The position numbers were made by a program, and so were the translations under genes. A stretch of 64,000 bases of DNA from assembly GCF_029784165.1 (NCBI RefSeq), contig NC_073696.1:236948892-237012891 (forward strand), written 5' to 3'. This document shows, one piece after another, positions 9,256-20,385 of the stretch. Source of the stretch: Wyeomyia smithii (Eukaryota; Arthropoda; Insecta; Diptera; Culicidae). The number at the start of each line of letters is the position of its first letter. Positions within the stretch are counted from its first letter, which is position 1. The notes under the pieces were generated by a model, which saw only the letters and a list, made by a program, of their open reading frames with translations, was not told the DNA's origin and ran no database searches.

Positions 9256-12200
9256 CCTATTTTTCCAATTTTTTTTCTTAAGTCGCTAATTTTACATCAA
9301 ATGCTCATACTAACTTTGATTGTACGATGCACGTGTTATGAGTTATGAATTTTTGACATCCGTGATGATCTTGAAAAACGAAAATTTTCATTTGTAGGTT
9401 AATGAATTCCTTCCGCAAAACTCTGGGATCCATCGTATCATTATGTTCGATAGTAACAAAATGTGCAAGTAACAAACACCTTACGTGTCTTTTCTGCTTT
9501 GAATTAGTATTCCCAGATTCTGTACGAAAAAGTGCATTGAGAGACGTTCTGACCTTCGATTGCACGGCCCGATGCGAAACCCGCACCTAACTGTTTGATT
9601 CAATGCAGATCACTAGACTAATAGAGACACACATATGCTAACACCTAACAAGAAACCATGCGGCTCCATCGTGTCTTTTTATAAAAAAATGATAATCACA
9701 TTTGATTTTTATTGTATCTATTTATTTTTTTAACAAAATCAATCGTACAGCAAACAGCTATTATGAATATTCAATTCTATCCCGTTTCACCAGTCTGTCA
9801 CGTCTCATTCCGAGTTTTGTTTATCCGGTGCAATAAGCACCGCGCTCGGTAAAACCAATTCATTCGTTTAGTTAGTGGAATCACCCAGTTGCTCTCTGGT
9901 GTGAACTACACCGAAATGATAATCGTGCACTATTAGCACGCACTCCAAATGATTCAATCGTGAACGGTAACTGAATTATTTAGCAGCTCCGGCAAAATTA
10001 ATTCTAATTTGAAACTGATAACTGGACGTATTTCGTGTCCGCAATTTAAACACCTGCCACTTCAAAAGGCTGTCTAATTTCGAAGAAAGTCACTTCTAAA
10101 TTTTTAATTATGCTCAGTTCAGAAAATCACCAAAACATTTTGCACCGAGTGCCTACTGCGGGTGCCTGCAGGTTGACCCAAGCGACGAAAGCTTTCACGC
10201 TAAACTGGCAGGTGCTTTTCCGGGAAAACTTTTTAATAGACATTTTCTTCCAATTTAATCTCGTCACTCTCCTGCCGGTTTCGTGCCGTAGTTCGGTCTG
10301 TACTTGTATGCCCACTGAAAAGATGGTGTGGCCTAGGCCCGGGTGCAACCCGCATCTGCTGGTTTATATTTTTAAGCTCAACATCGATAAAATTGCCATT
10401 AATTGAAAACTTTTGATGTTTTGAATAGAATTGTTTACGTGTTTCAGACACAAAACTCTGCGCGTTTGGGAGTTTCTCTTTCTGTCTGTCTCTCTTTGCA
10501 GAGATGTCGTTGGATAACATGTAAGTCTGGTGCGTTCGACACAAGATGGAAAAACTTTTGTATGAACTTGTGCTTTGAAATAATTGAATAGGGCGGAACG
10601 ATTTCAAGGTTTGGTTGGGTATTTTGTAAAACTGTACTAATTAGGTAAATAAACAATAGCTGGACGATTTTTCAATTCAATTAGATATAGGGGAACTGGA
10701 GTGTTTGATGAAAATATTTATTGTATGAGTAATCACATTTCTTGTCTATGAACATTATTCGAACACAGATTTCGGTTAACTTTACTAGTTTTATATTTTT
10801 AACTTCTATGGTGTTAAACTTTCAACCTGTTCGAGAAGCTCCACGATGTGCATTTATCGTTGATGAATATTCGCTTAAAGCTACACTAACACAAAGTTTC
10901 CCATTGGATGAATAAATTACTAGTCAAACGCAGCAGACTTAAATGACCCAGATTATACAAGCAACTGCTCTACAGGATGCCAGAGTTGTGTTATATGTGT
11001 TTGTGTCTAAGCGCATTGGTTCGCAACCCGGCCACCTATTTACCAGGAGCATTGACAAAAGATAGCCGTAATAATTTCCCATTCTGGACGTTTGCTTCCT
11101 CAAAGTGGTACGACCTTCGAGGAGATACTGGAGCACTTGCACTGCGGTACCAGGCATTATGATACTCCAAGAGAGTTAAAGAATCCCGAAAGGACCGAAG
11201 AGACTCTTCCGCAAACATAATATATTGAACAGCAATTAGTCGAGTGTGTTTGTTCACAAGTGGGATTAAGGTAATGAAACTCTGGATTTTATCCTTTCGG
11301 AAATCATGAATGCCAGCAGAGGTCTTCTCTGCTCTGTCTACGATTCGTCGCTCTTGTGCCAAATGTGTTCACTTCGCTTGGAAAAGTTTTGCTACCTTGG
11401 TAGCCAGAAGTATTTGAATAAAATCGGTACTGGGCAGCTGAAGGAATACAACAAGATGTTACCGGAGTGACGGTTCTCTTCTCTACGAGACCTTGTAGCA
11501 CACATCGTGAACAGGAGAAAGGATGTCAACTGCGGGAAAGGGAAAGCGCACCAAAAAGCAATTGAAACAGAATGATATTTCTGTGCCCTAGAAGATAGGC
11601 CAGGGCTCATGGCGCCAACACAGCTATCCGGGAGTGATATTCGCCGTAGGAACTCGCTTTTGTCTTAAGCACTCGCACTTAGAGGGAGCTACAAAGACAG
11701 TCAGTCGGTCGTAGTCAATAACCTTGCAAACAATGGCATTAATTTGCTTATTTCATTAAGTCTAGTCTTTGCTCACGTTCTTCACGGAGAAGGAGGACTC
11801 CGCTGCTGACGACGCCCGGTAAAGTTCTGTTCTGAAACTTTGTTTTTGCTAGAAAAACAGCGCCAGTGTCAGATTCCATGTTGAAATAGTTTTGGTGAAG
11901 ATATACATTGTAAGCGATTTTATTTTAAAAGCAATATTGGATGATTTAATTCAAAGAGCTTGTAGCTCTGTAAGTTATTTGGTATTTTAATAATTAATGA
12001 ACCCAATTCCAAGCATTAACTTCGTACACTACATCAAGCGAAAAGTATTTACTTACCCAGACACTAAAAGTCACAACAGCCCGGATGATAGCAACAAATT
12101 ATCTTCTTACAACATCCGCCGTCGTATTCAGTTTACTCGGAATCCAATCAGCTGCTCGTACGAATCAGTATCAATTTCTTCGGTTCCATTATCCATTATC

Positions 12201-13162
12201 TTACGAAGTCTCAAAAGCAATTTTATCACCCAGAAAGCCACTGAACCGTAAACGTTCGTTATATTTTAGTAAAATTATTGCCAGTTCACGTCCGTCTGCA
12301 ATCCCCTCATCGCAACTCGTTTCTTAAAAACAATATATAAACACACACACACGTGCATACACTATCCGTTCGTCGGAAAACAAACTATACAACCTTTCAT
12401 ATGTGAATCAGCGAATGAGTTGAGGGTGGAAGAAAGTCAGGGCTCTGTCGACTTGTTAGAAGATCTTTCCGATGCTGCTAGCATGTATGCTTGGGTTGGA
12501 TGATAAACGTGCATCTGTATCGAGGGGCTGGAACAGTTGGCTAAAGTTTGTTGAGCGTTTCCAAAATCTGATATGGTTTCTGATGGTTTGGGTACCCGCA
12601 CATGGGGTGGCCTCTTTTGGCTCCTCCAGAATCCGTCGATACCGGTTGTTGTTACTACCGGTCGGGAAGCGTTGGGTGACTTCTGCCAACAACCGAACCG
12701 AATATTACACGTGGAGGGCAGTGGAGGTGGAAAAACTCCAGGCGGCAGTATTTTACCAAGCTTGACGATAATGTCCTCAGTGGTGTATGAAATTACTTTT
12801 GTTTTTACAGACGACATGGTTGTGGCTTTCAGGCTCACTTGGAGTGGCATTTGCTGCTGAGCGGTATGTTTTGCCTCGCACTGAATAAGTAATTTGTAGC
12901 CCGGTTAGTTGGAACCAAGTTTCTTATTCTCTGGCGGGGACATTAATTACAGCTGCCGGTATCAGTTTGAAGGAACTTGCTTCCGTTTCTGTGTAATAGT
13001 TTTGCATGCGGAAAGATTTAGGAGTTTTAAAAGTATTATATTGTCTTTCGTTTTACACGGTTTTTTATGAGGTATGTGATGAAATTTTTCACTAATCATT
13101 ACTCTGTGCAGATGTTTATACAAATGACACAGCTTGTATAATTGCCGTCACTTCTCTGGATT
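9256..13162. other. Mostly unique sequence; no gene supported
   Basis: The base composition is less skewed than in the flanks and no repeat family was recognised, apart from a short (CA)n near 12341-12352. Open frames of 60-137 codons occur (for example 10233-10607 minus and 12437-12850 minus), but none has recognisable domains. Introns or regulatory DNA of a host gene are possible but cannot be shown. Confidence 0.45.
12437..12850 (-). CDS. Hypothetical 137-codon ORF, unrecognised
   Basis: This is a minus-strand frame with an ATG start at 12850, in a stretch free of evident repeats. The N-terminal half contains a Pro-rich patch (LPPGVFPPPLP). There is no signal peptide, membrane segment or known motif. 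An overlapping plus-strand frame of 97 codons shows that the region is open by composition. It could be an exon, a transposon remnant or chance. I do not recognise it. Confidence 0.15.
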   Translation of the reverse strand: MPLQVSLKATTMSSVKTKVISYTTEDIIVKLGKILPPGVFPPPLPSTCNIRFGCWQKSPNASRPVVTTTGIDGFWRSQKRPPHVRVPKPSETISDFGNAQQTLANCSSPSIQMHVYHPTQAYMLAASERSSNKSTEP

Positions 13163-16110
13163 GTGAAAATTTGTATGTAGGGGTTTTTGGTGCCGATAAA
13201 GGTTCCTATGATAGTTTGAGACCCCTCCCTCTTCTGGAAGGGAGGGGTCCCATACAAATGAAACATAAATTTCTGCACTCAAGAACAAACCAAGCAAATG
13301 AAACCGAATTTGGCATGTGGATGTTTTAAGGGGTAACTAATATGTCCATAATAGTTGGATGAAACACAAATTTGTGCACATCTCGAGAATTAATCAACCA
13401 AATGGAACAAAATTTGGCAGGAACATGTTTTAGTGGTAACAAATATGTTCATAATGGTTTGAAACCCGACTCTCTCTTCTATAAGGGAGGGATCCCATGG
13501 AAATGAAACACAAATTTCGCACAGCTCAAGAACCAATCAAGAAAATACAACCTAATTTGGTATGTGAATGTTTTTAGAGGTAACAAATATGTCCATAATG
13601 GTTTGACGCCCCTCCCTCTTCTGGAAGTACATGTTTCTTTACAAATTTTTGCACATCTCGTGAACTAATCAACTAAATGGAACCATATTGGCAGGTGAAT
13701 GTTGTTAGCGGTAACAAATATGTTCCATAATCGACCTCAGACAACATTTTGGATTGTAAGATGGCAACTTCCGGTTTCTGGAAAACAGCCGAAAATGGCC
13801 GATTTCCACCCAATATAATAATATCCGGATCTAGAATAATACACAGGAGCTAAAATCGACCACAGATAGCATTTTAAATTTTAAGATGGCGACTTCCGGT
13901 TTCTGAAAACAGCAGAAAATGACCAAATACCACCCAATATGAGTTTTTCTTTAACCAGTATGCCGTTCAAAATCCAGAAATTGTCTCCAAATGCCATTAT
14001 GAAATCCAAAATGGCGACTTCCGGTGTCGGAAAAACAGCGGCAAATGACCAAATACCACCCAATATGGGTATTTCCGGAAATCAACACAAATCGACTTCA
14101 GACAACATTTTGAATTGTAAGATGGCAACTTCCGGTTTCTGGAAAACAGCCTGAAATGGACGATTCCCATTAAATATGAGTATCTCCGGAACCAGAAAGA
14201 TGCACAGAAGCTAAAAATTGATCACAGACACAATCTTGAATTTTAAGATGGTGACTTCCGGTGTCTGGCAAACAGCCGAAAATGACCAAATACATATATC
14301 AATATGAATGTTTTCGGAACCAGAATAACGCCCATATGACAGAAATTGATTTCACAGGCAATTTAAAAGTCCAAAATGACGACTTTCGGTTTCTGAAAAA
14401 CAGTCCAAAGTGACCAAATATCACCCAATATGAGTTTTTCTTTAACCAGTATCCTAAATACCATTTTAAAATCCAAGATGGCGACTTCCGGTTTTAAAAA
14501 ACAGCCTTAAATAAACGAATACTATCCAATATGAGTATCTCTGGAACCAGAATGATGCAAGGAGCTAACAATTGACCTCAGGCACCATTTTGAATTGCTA
14601 AATGGCAACTTATAGGCAACAGTCGGAAATGACCGAATAATACTCAATATGGATATTTCCGTAAACGTGATGATGCATAGAAACCAAACATTGACTCTGG
14701 ACACTATTTTGAAATTGAAGACGACCACTTTTAGTTTCTTGAAAACAACCAAAAACATCTTCCAATATGGGTACTTCCGGTGTCAGATTGATGCCAGAAA
14801 GTCTGCTGATAATGACAGAATACCACCCAATATGAACATATTCAGAATTAAGGCGATGTACAGAAGCCAAAAGATGAGGATGTTGTCATTTCGATAAAAC
14901 CAATCATTTCAAACGATTCGTTATTTGGCTTTGATCATATCCTATGGCCGATTCGTCGTGCATTTGCAGACTCCAAACAAACCGCAAGGAATCGATGAAC
15001 TTGGAACGTTCAAATAGTACGATACCACATTTAAATTTTGTTGAGGCCACATATATCGATCAAAGCAGGTATAGTTTTAAATAGTCTTTGAATTTCTCTT
15101 CTTTCCATAACTTTTGAGCCACATATCAAATTGTTATGAAGTTTGTTATTTGTAAGTTTGAGAGATGACTCATTCGTATGACACTAGTTATGTTCAAATA
15201 AGTCATGTAATCTTTGAGATAAAAGACTTTCGTTGTTTTATTAACAATTTAATACATAACGGTTGTTTAAGTTCGATTATTATCAAATGAAATGGGAACG
15301 TGTAGGGCAGCCAAACATTGGAACCACGTGTTTAATCATAATTCATCAGTTAACCCTCAACTAGCCCGCTCATCTGATAATAATAATCAAATCGGTTGTG
15401 TAGTTTCTGAGATAATGAAGTTTCGTGATTTTCACAAGTCGGCACATTGCAAATGAAGTTACAGTTCGATTACAGTAAAATTCAATAGGGTCTTCTGAGG
15501 CAGCTAGACCATTCATTTGACACTAATTCTGTGGAAATCGGGTCGGCCATCTCTGAGAAAAGTGAGTGAGTCCAAGTAGTCTTCGGAATGTGTTCCTTTG
15601 CATAGCTGGATTTCACATTTTTAAACATAACAGGCAAAGTAATAGTTCGACTGCAAAACAAATCAATAGGGTCTTATGGGGCAATTAGACCTTCCATTTG
15701 ACACTAATTTTATGAAAATCGGTACAGCCATCTCTGAGAAACATGAGTGAGATTAAACAGTCTCCAGAACACGTTTCTTTTCATAACTTTTGAACCACAA
15801 GTTCAATCTTTATTAAATTCAAAACTTAAAGGTTTTCTAGGTAGCCCGTTCTTTTGAAACCAATTTTGCTCAAATCGATTGTGCAGTTTCTGAGTTATTG
15901 ATGTTTCATTATTTTCACATTTTGAAACATAACCTATAAACTAAAAATCCGATTACAATGAAATTCAATAGGGTCTTATGGGGCAACAAGACCTTTCATT
16001 TGCAAATAATTTCATGAAAATCGGTCCAACCATCTCTGAGAAAAGTGAGTGAGAATAAAAATCTGCACATACACACACACATACACATACACACACACAT
16101 ACAGAAAATG

Positions 16111-16129
16111 CTCAGCTCGTTGAGCTGAG
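16111..16129. repeat. Subterminal hairpin of the composite repeat
   Basis: CTCAGCTCGTTGAGCTGAG folds on itself. In copy 2 (30486-30504) the same site is a perfect 9-bp stem with a one-base loop, which supports conservation as a structure. Confidence 0.7.
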
Positions 16130-16198
16130 TCGAGTGATATATGCCATTCGGCCCTTTGGAGCACTTTTATACTTTCGGTTTTGCAAGTGATTGCTATA

Positions 16199-16215
16199 CC
16201 TTTCTAGGAGAAAGG
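16199..16215. repeat. 3'-terminal hairpin of the composite repeat
   Basis: CCTTTCTAGGAGAAAGG is a perfect 7-bp stem with a 3-base loop and lies just before the end of the element. It is identical in copy 2 at 30574-30590. A terminal hairpin is typical of Helitrons, but the usual CTRR end after it is absent. Confidence 0.7.
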
Positions 16216-16220
16216 CAAAA

Positions 16221-16601
16221 ATCGATGTTGAAAAAATCGAGGTGCTCAGCCCTAAATTGAAAGATTATGTTATTTCTAGCATTTTTTTAGAACATTACGA
16301 ACCGCGACGCGAGACAGGACATAACACTTATTATTCTTACAAAACATAAAAAGGAGTAAATTTACTTTTTCCGTCGACCGGTTTCGGGCTACGATTTTGC
16401 CATCAGCTGGACGATGTCCGATTAGTTACTTGTGGTAGTAGTTACGAGAGTTGTACTGTATTTACAGCGTCCCTTCTCTTCCATCTAACAAAGCTGTAAC
16501 TCTAGTAATTACTACTACAAGTAACTATGTTCTACAAAAATGCTATAAATAACATAATCTTTCAATTTAGGGCTGAAGACCTTGACTTTTTCAACATCGA
16601 T
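16221..16601. mobile_element. Foldback MITE with ATCGATGTTGAAAA ends
   Basis: Arms of about 75 bp (16221-16296 and 16527-16601) are reverse complements, sharing ATCGATGTTGAAAA at the ends and AACATAATCTTTCAATTTAG inside. The interior contains a second inverted pair (AGTTACTTGTGGTAGTAG with CTACTACAAGTAACT) and the phrase GACCGGTTTCGGGCTACGAT. There is no ORF. It directly abuts the 3' end of the composite repeat. Confidence 0.75.
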
Positions 16602-16919
16602 TTTTTTTTGGGACACCCTAATACTCAGTTTCTAGTATGAATAATTGGAAAAGGGTTTTTGGCCTATGGTGGAACCACTGCGTAAGGCCTAAGAATTGCA
16701 GTTGTCATTCCGTATGCCTAATACCACCTTCTACCTTCTAAGCTTAACTTCCGCTTGTAATGATTCATTTCTAGTATCGAAAAAGCACTATATGAATTTT
16801 AGCGTTTTATTTTATTCATAAACCACGTTACGCAAAAGATCAGTTTTTAAGTAAAGATAAATTGCAACATAAATAAATTATAACTGACGGTTGGTTTTTT
16901 TTTAAGTTTCGAAATACAA

Positions 16920-17440
16920 AGCAAACAACGCAATCTACTTTCCTACCTGGATATCTCCCTCATTTGATAATTACTTAAGAGACACCACAGATCCCCGTGG
17001 TTCTGTGGTTAGCAATGCCGATCGGCTAGCTCTTCCACTCGCTCGTGATATCGGGTTCGATTCCCGATAAAGTCGAAAATCTTTTCGAGCTGGAAATTTT
17101 CTCGACTCAGCAGATATTGTTGTTGTGGTTTCTGTTGAGAGACACACAGCAAAAGCACTACCGTGAGCTCTGTTGTGTGGTTATTGAGCGCATTATTCTT
17201 TTGTGTAAAAAAGATCACAACATTGTTATTCTCTCTCTGGAGAGATATTTTAAATTCCATCGCGATGTTTTTTTGCAAGCAACTTATATACAAACGGTTC
17301 GCTACTCTCTTCTAGCAAGTGCGTCGCTTCGCCCATCAGTGTGAGAGTAGTTATTTTTTCAGTGAAGGATATTCTCCTCTGAGGTGTAATGACAAGCCTG
17401 AGCAGCAGGCGAGACGAGAGATTGAGAATAGTTATCAATG
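16920..17440 (-). repeat. Diverged dispersed repeat, copy 1, interrupted by a SINE
   Basis: On the minus strand this aligns with 63020-63360 on the plus strand. Shared landmarks are CTCACACT followed by ACGCAYWTGCTAGAAGA, GAAATTTGAAATCTCTC-like, and ACACARCAGAGCT. The translated frames are also similar (LTLMGEATHLLEE against LTLKSKSTHMLEE, and EFKISLQREN against KFEISLLRDN). This suggests a once-coding sequence now broken by frameshifts. I do not recognise the family. Confidence 0.5.
16991..17138 (+). mobile_element. tRNA-derived SINE, Feilai-like, internally shortened
   Basis: It begins ATCCCCGTGGTTCTGTGGTTAGC and carries a polymerase III B box (GGTTCGATTCCCG). TTTTCGAGCTGGAAATTTTC and ACTCAGCA follow, and then it jumps to the GATATTGTTGTTG tail, missing about 120 bases present at 52250-52517. 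An approximate target duplication flanks it: GAGACACCACAG at 16979-16990 and GAGACACACAG at 17139-17149. Confidence 0.75.
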
Positions 17441-18439
17441 GATGACTTCTATAGAATTGCTTGAACTTTCATTTAAAGCATAAAATGAATTAAATTTAAA
17501 CGTACACTGAGAAATGGACTTTAAAAAGAAGTGATTTGAAAAAAGTTTATCTCAGACAAAAATTTCAAACTTTAGAAACATTATACCCTCAACAAAATGT
17601 AAAACAAAACAAAGAAAGTAAAATACTGTTCTTCGTAACATTTCTTAGTGAAAAAGCTACAAAATATTTGTTACAACAAAAAAATTTCCGCAATTTCGAA
17701 TGAATTGAAGGACTCCAAAACCAACAACATTGATGTGTTTAAGGGTTTTGGCAGCACCCTTCATTAACTGTTCACTTGTGCATTTAACGAAATCTTATGC
17801 ATTTTATTCGAAATTGAGCGAATCTTAACAAAAATACAAAAATTGTTTGTTTTCACATATTATTTAGTGAATAATATTTTTTAGGATGGAAATAATCAAC
17901 TAGCTTGTCTCAAAATTTCATAACAAACTATTATTACTAGCTGCGGGGCGAATTTTATGAAATATTGTTAATTTCGTAAAAAAAATAGTAGGAGGGTGGT
18001 ATCCAAGATACGACCGCATAGTTGACGTAGGACTACAATAATTTTATAATTTTATTTTGAAGCTATGTTTGATTTGAGCTCGTTTTACTTTTGTAGTTTG
18101 CTTGATTTATTTTAACCAATTAGAGCTCAACATCTTCCAAAAAGAAGGTATTTTGGTTCGGGTGGTGATATCAAGTATCTAGGTCGTCAGCCCATATATC
18201 AAGTGACATCTCAAAAGACTTGGAACTAAAACTAGTTCATTGGTGGCCATTTCTACTGTTGAGGTCGCCTTTGACCATTTAAAAAGTCAAAAAAGTCATG
18301 AAAAAAGAACCGTTTATTATTGGCATGGTTCGATTTTGGCAACAGAAAAAATTCTGGCGTATTGCCAAAATCGAACGGGGTCTGTATTTTGATTATTTCT
18401 TGGCAGCACTCTATCTTAGAAGAAAAAAATTCTCTTTAA
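17441..18439. other. AT-rich intergenic sequence
   Basis: No gene is seen. A solitary copy of the repeat end GTTGACGTAGGACTAC lies at about 18021-18037. The rest is unrecognised. Confidence 0.5.
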
Positions 18440-18765
18440 CATTCACAATGGTCCAGAAACCAAATTTAGGGGAAATTTGGGTCTAGAACTCTATATCAAT
18501 GTTTTAGAGAAAAAGTTTTTTTAAAAAGTTACTTAAAATTATTGAAGAAATAAAATTGTAGCACAAGGTTTTCTATCTACAAAAATAATAACGTTAGATA
18601 CTTGATAGCATCGAAAATTTTGGTCACCCCAATTTTTGATACTTTTTCAATAAGCGCTTTATCATATGTAACAACTCTGTAGAAAAAAGTGTTTCTCTAA
18701 AATATTGCTATAGAGCTCTAGACCCAAATTCCCCCTAAATTTGGTTTCTGGACCATTGATGAATC
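18440..18765. repeat. Inverted-repeat element
   Basis: The block at 18444-18519 (CAATGGTCCAGAAACCAAAT, then AATTTGGGTCTAGA) recurs in reverse complement at about 18685-18762 with few differences. The spacer is about 165 bases. There is no ORF or obvious target duplication. It is probably a foldback MITE whose outer limits are unclear. Confidence 0.65.
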
Positions 18766-19689
18766 CCTTTCATTCTAATACAGCGTATTTTCTTTAATAC
18801 GCGAAAAGGCAACCTTCTATAAAATATTTAATTGAGTACGATTTAGTAGAAATTAAACTTCCTTCTATATCTATTTGTCTTGTTGAAGTTGGCTCACTCA
18901 CCGATCACAAAGCGGCAAAGATGTCACATTAATTTTTTTTCTGCAGTTGCAAGCTCGTGGAAAAAATATCGATAACGAATTACAGTTTTAGTAGAAAATG
19001 TATTTTCACAGACAATTCGAAATTGACATAGAATTTTAGGAACATGTTAACAATCAATTCAGGTCAATTTAAACATTTTTTCAGTATACAGAATCAATCA
19101 GATAAAATTTAATCAGTTTTAAGATACCAAAGAACAACGAATATACCATATTTGGAAGTTATATGTCTGTTATCTTCGGAAATTAACTGGGCTAGAGTGA
19201 TGCACAACATTAGCCTCAGCAATTAATGTTTGCATAGCGTTGTTTAATTACAAGCAAGGTTATGGAAAGTAATATTTTATTGCAAATGCTAATTCAAAAA
19301 ATTTTCAATTGAAAAATACAAATACTAATGTCGGAACTCTAATATCAAGATGAGTGAATTTGGTTTTCTTCTACACCGCCACCGCGGGATGCAACTAGTA
19401 TTGTCATATTGGACTAAATACATGCAGCTAGTGAAATATAATCATCAGTACAGCTCGTTTAACTACCTATTCAATGATCTGTACGGAGCATTTTGGTTTG
19501 TTATTGTCTTTTTAATACCCTATATTCAGTTATTTTAATAAATCTGAAAAAAGCAGAGTGTAGAGCTCAAAAATAAACAACGCATTTTGTTGTCCCCGGC
19601 GGCGCAGCGTATTTTGCGGCACCCGAAAAATCATATTGAATTCTGATATTTGCTGCTATACGAAACAAGAAGAAGAAGAAGACGGCAAT
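18766..19689. other. AT-rich intergenic sequence
   Basis: A short hairpin-like stretch with GCGTATTTTCTTTAATACGC lies at about 18783. Otherwise nothing is recognised and no gene is supported. Confidence 0.45.
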
Positions 19690-20345
19690 TCGATTGTGTT
19701 CCACGCCCCACTGTGCGTCAACAGCGGCAGTGTAGTTTTCACTTGGCTTGACTGCACAACAATGAATATCGAGTTTTTCTGTACTGATAGACGACGAGTA
19801 ACCAGCGCTCATATTCTCCTTCAAGACATCAGTTTTATTAATATTAACATATTTATTAACAGCAGAACAGTAATACTGTCTGATAGTGGAGGTGATTACG
19901 AACTTTCCGAAAAAGCTTCACCTTCAAGACATCAAAATAGTCTAGGCTCATGGAAGCTAACATTAGTTGACCTATTGGGACGGGGAGATTCTGTCAAATT
20001 TTTTTGCCGCTGCTATACAGGATATCACAACAGGTAGTTGGTGTCTATTCATGAAGTCTGTGCCAGGCGTGCTCGCATATGATTGGTACATTGTTGGTGA
20101 AAATTCGACCTTGAAACTTTAATTAAATTTTCACTGTTTAACAATGAAGTGATAATGAAAATTGAAGAATCACAAAATTGTCCATCATTTTATCAATCCA
20201 ACGACATATTGATTATTGTGATCCATCATGTGGTTACATCAGTATAACCGTTGGAAATCTTTCATTTCGACGTTACATCTTGGTTTTAGTTTTCGCGGAA
20301 TGCATCTCGATATAGTGCGGTTAGACGTAGTCCTACGTCAAAAAC
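19690..20345 (+). repeat. Dispersed repeat family with TGACGTRGGACTAC end, copy 2
   Basis: It is alignable with 5380-5945 over TTCAAGACATCAGTTT, AGTCTAGGCTCATGGAAGC, TTGACCTATTGGGACGGGGA, TGGTGTCTATT and GTGATCCATCATGTGG, and ends GTAGTCCTACGTCAAAAAC. A 133-codon frame covers part of it, but its reading is not kept in copy 1, so it is probably non-coding. Confidence 0.65.
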
Positions 20346-20385
20346 AGTGGTCCAACAAGGTAAAAAGTGGAACTTAATTCCATAA

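Larger units (their letters stand above)
13163..16219 (+). mobile_element. Helitron-like composite repeat, copy 1 (5'-truncated)
   Basis: There are three successive modules. Module A (about 13163-13735) has about four degenerate units with GTAACAAATATGT and an ACCCCTCCCTCTTCTGGAAG hairpin. Module B (about 13736-14880) has about nine units of roughly 120 bp, most containing a version of ATGGCGACTTCCGGT. Module C (about 14881-16060) has repeats with CCGATTACA, CAATAGGGTCTTATGGGGC and ATCTCTGAGAAA. A CA-rich stretch, a CTCAGCTCG hairpin (16111-16129) and a final hairpin (16199-16215) precede the end at GGCAAAA. The same order is found at 27878-30596, where the 5' end is more complete. Short reading frames inside are by-products of the repeats. 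Confidence 0.75.

Noticed and set aside
13736..14880. CRISPR-like regular repeats of about 120 bp
   Set aside because: The units are degenerate, lack constant repeats with unique spacers, and lie in a eukaryotic transposon found twice.
16199..16219. Canonical Helitron 3' end
   Set aside because: The hairpin is right, but it is followed by CAAAA and not by CTRR, so only a Helitron-like call is justified.
19636..20037. 133-codon ORF in the dispersed repeat
   Set aside because: The reading frame is not preserved in the related copy at 5380-5945.
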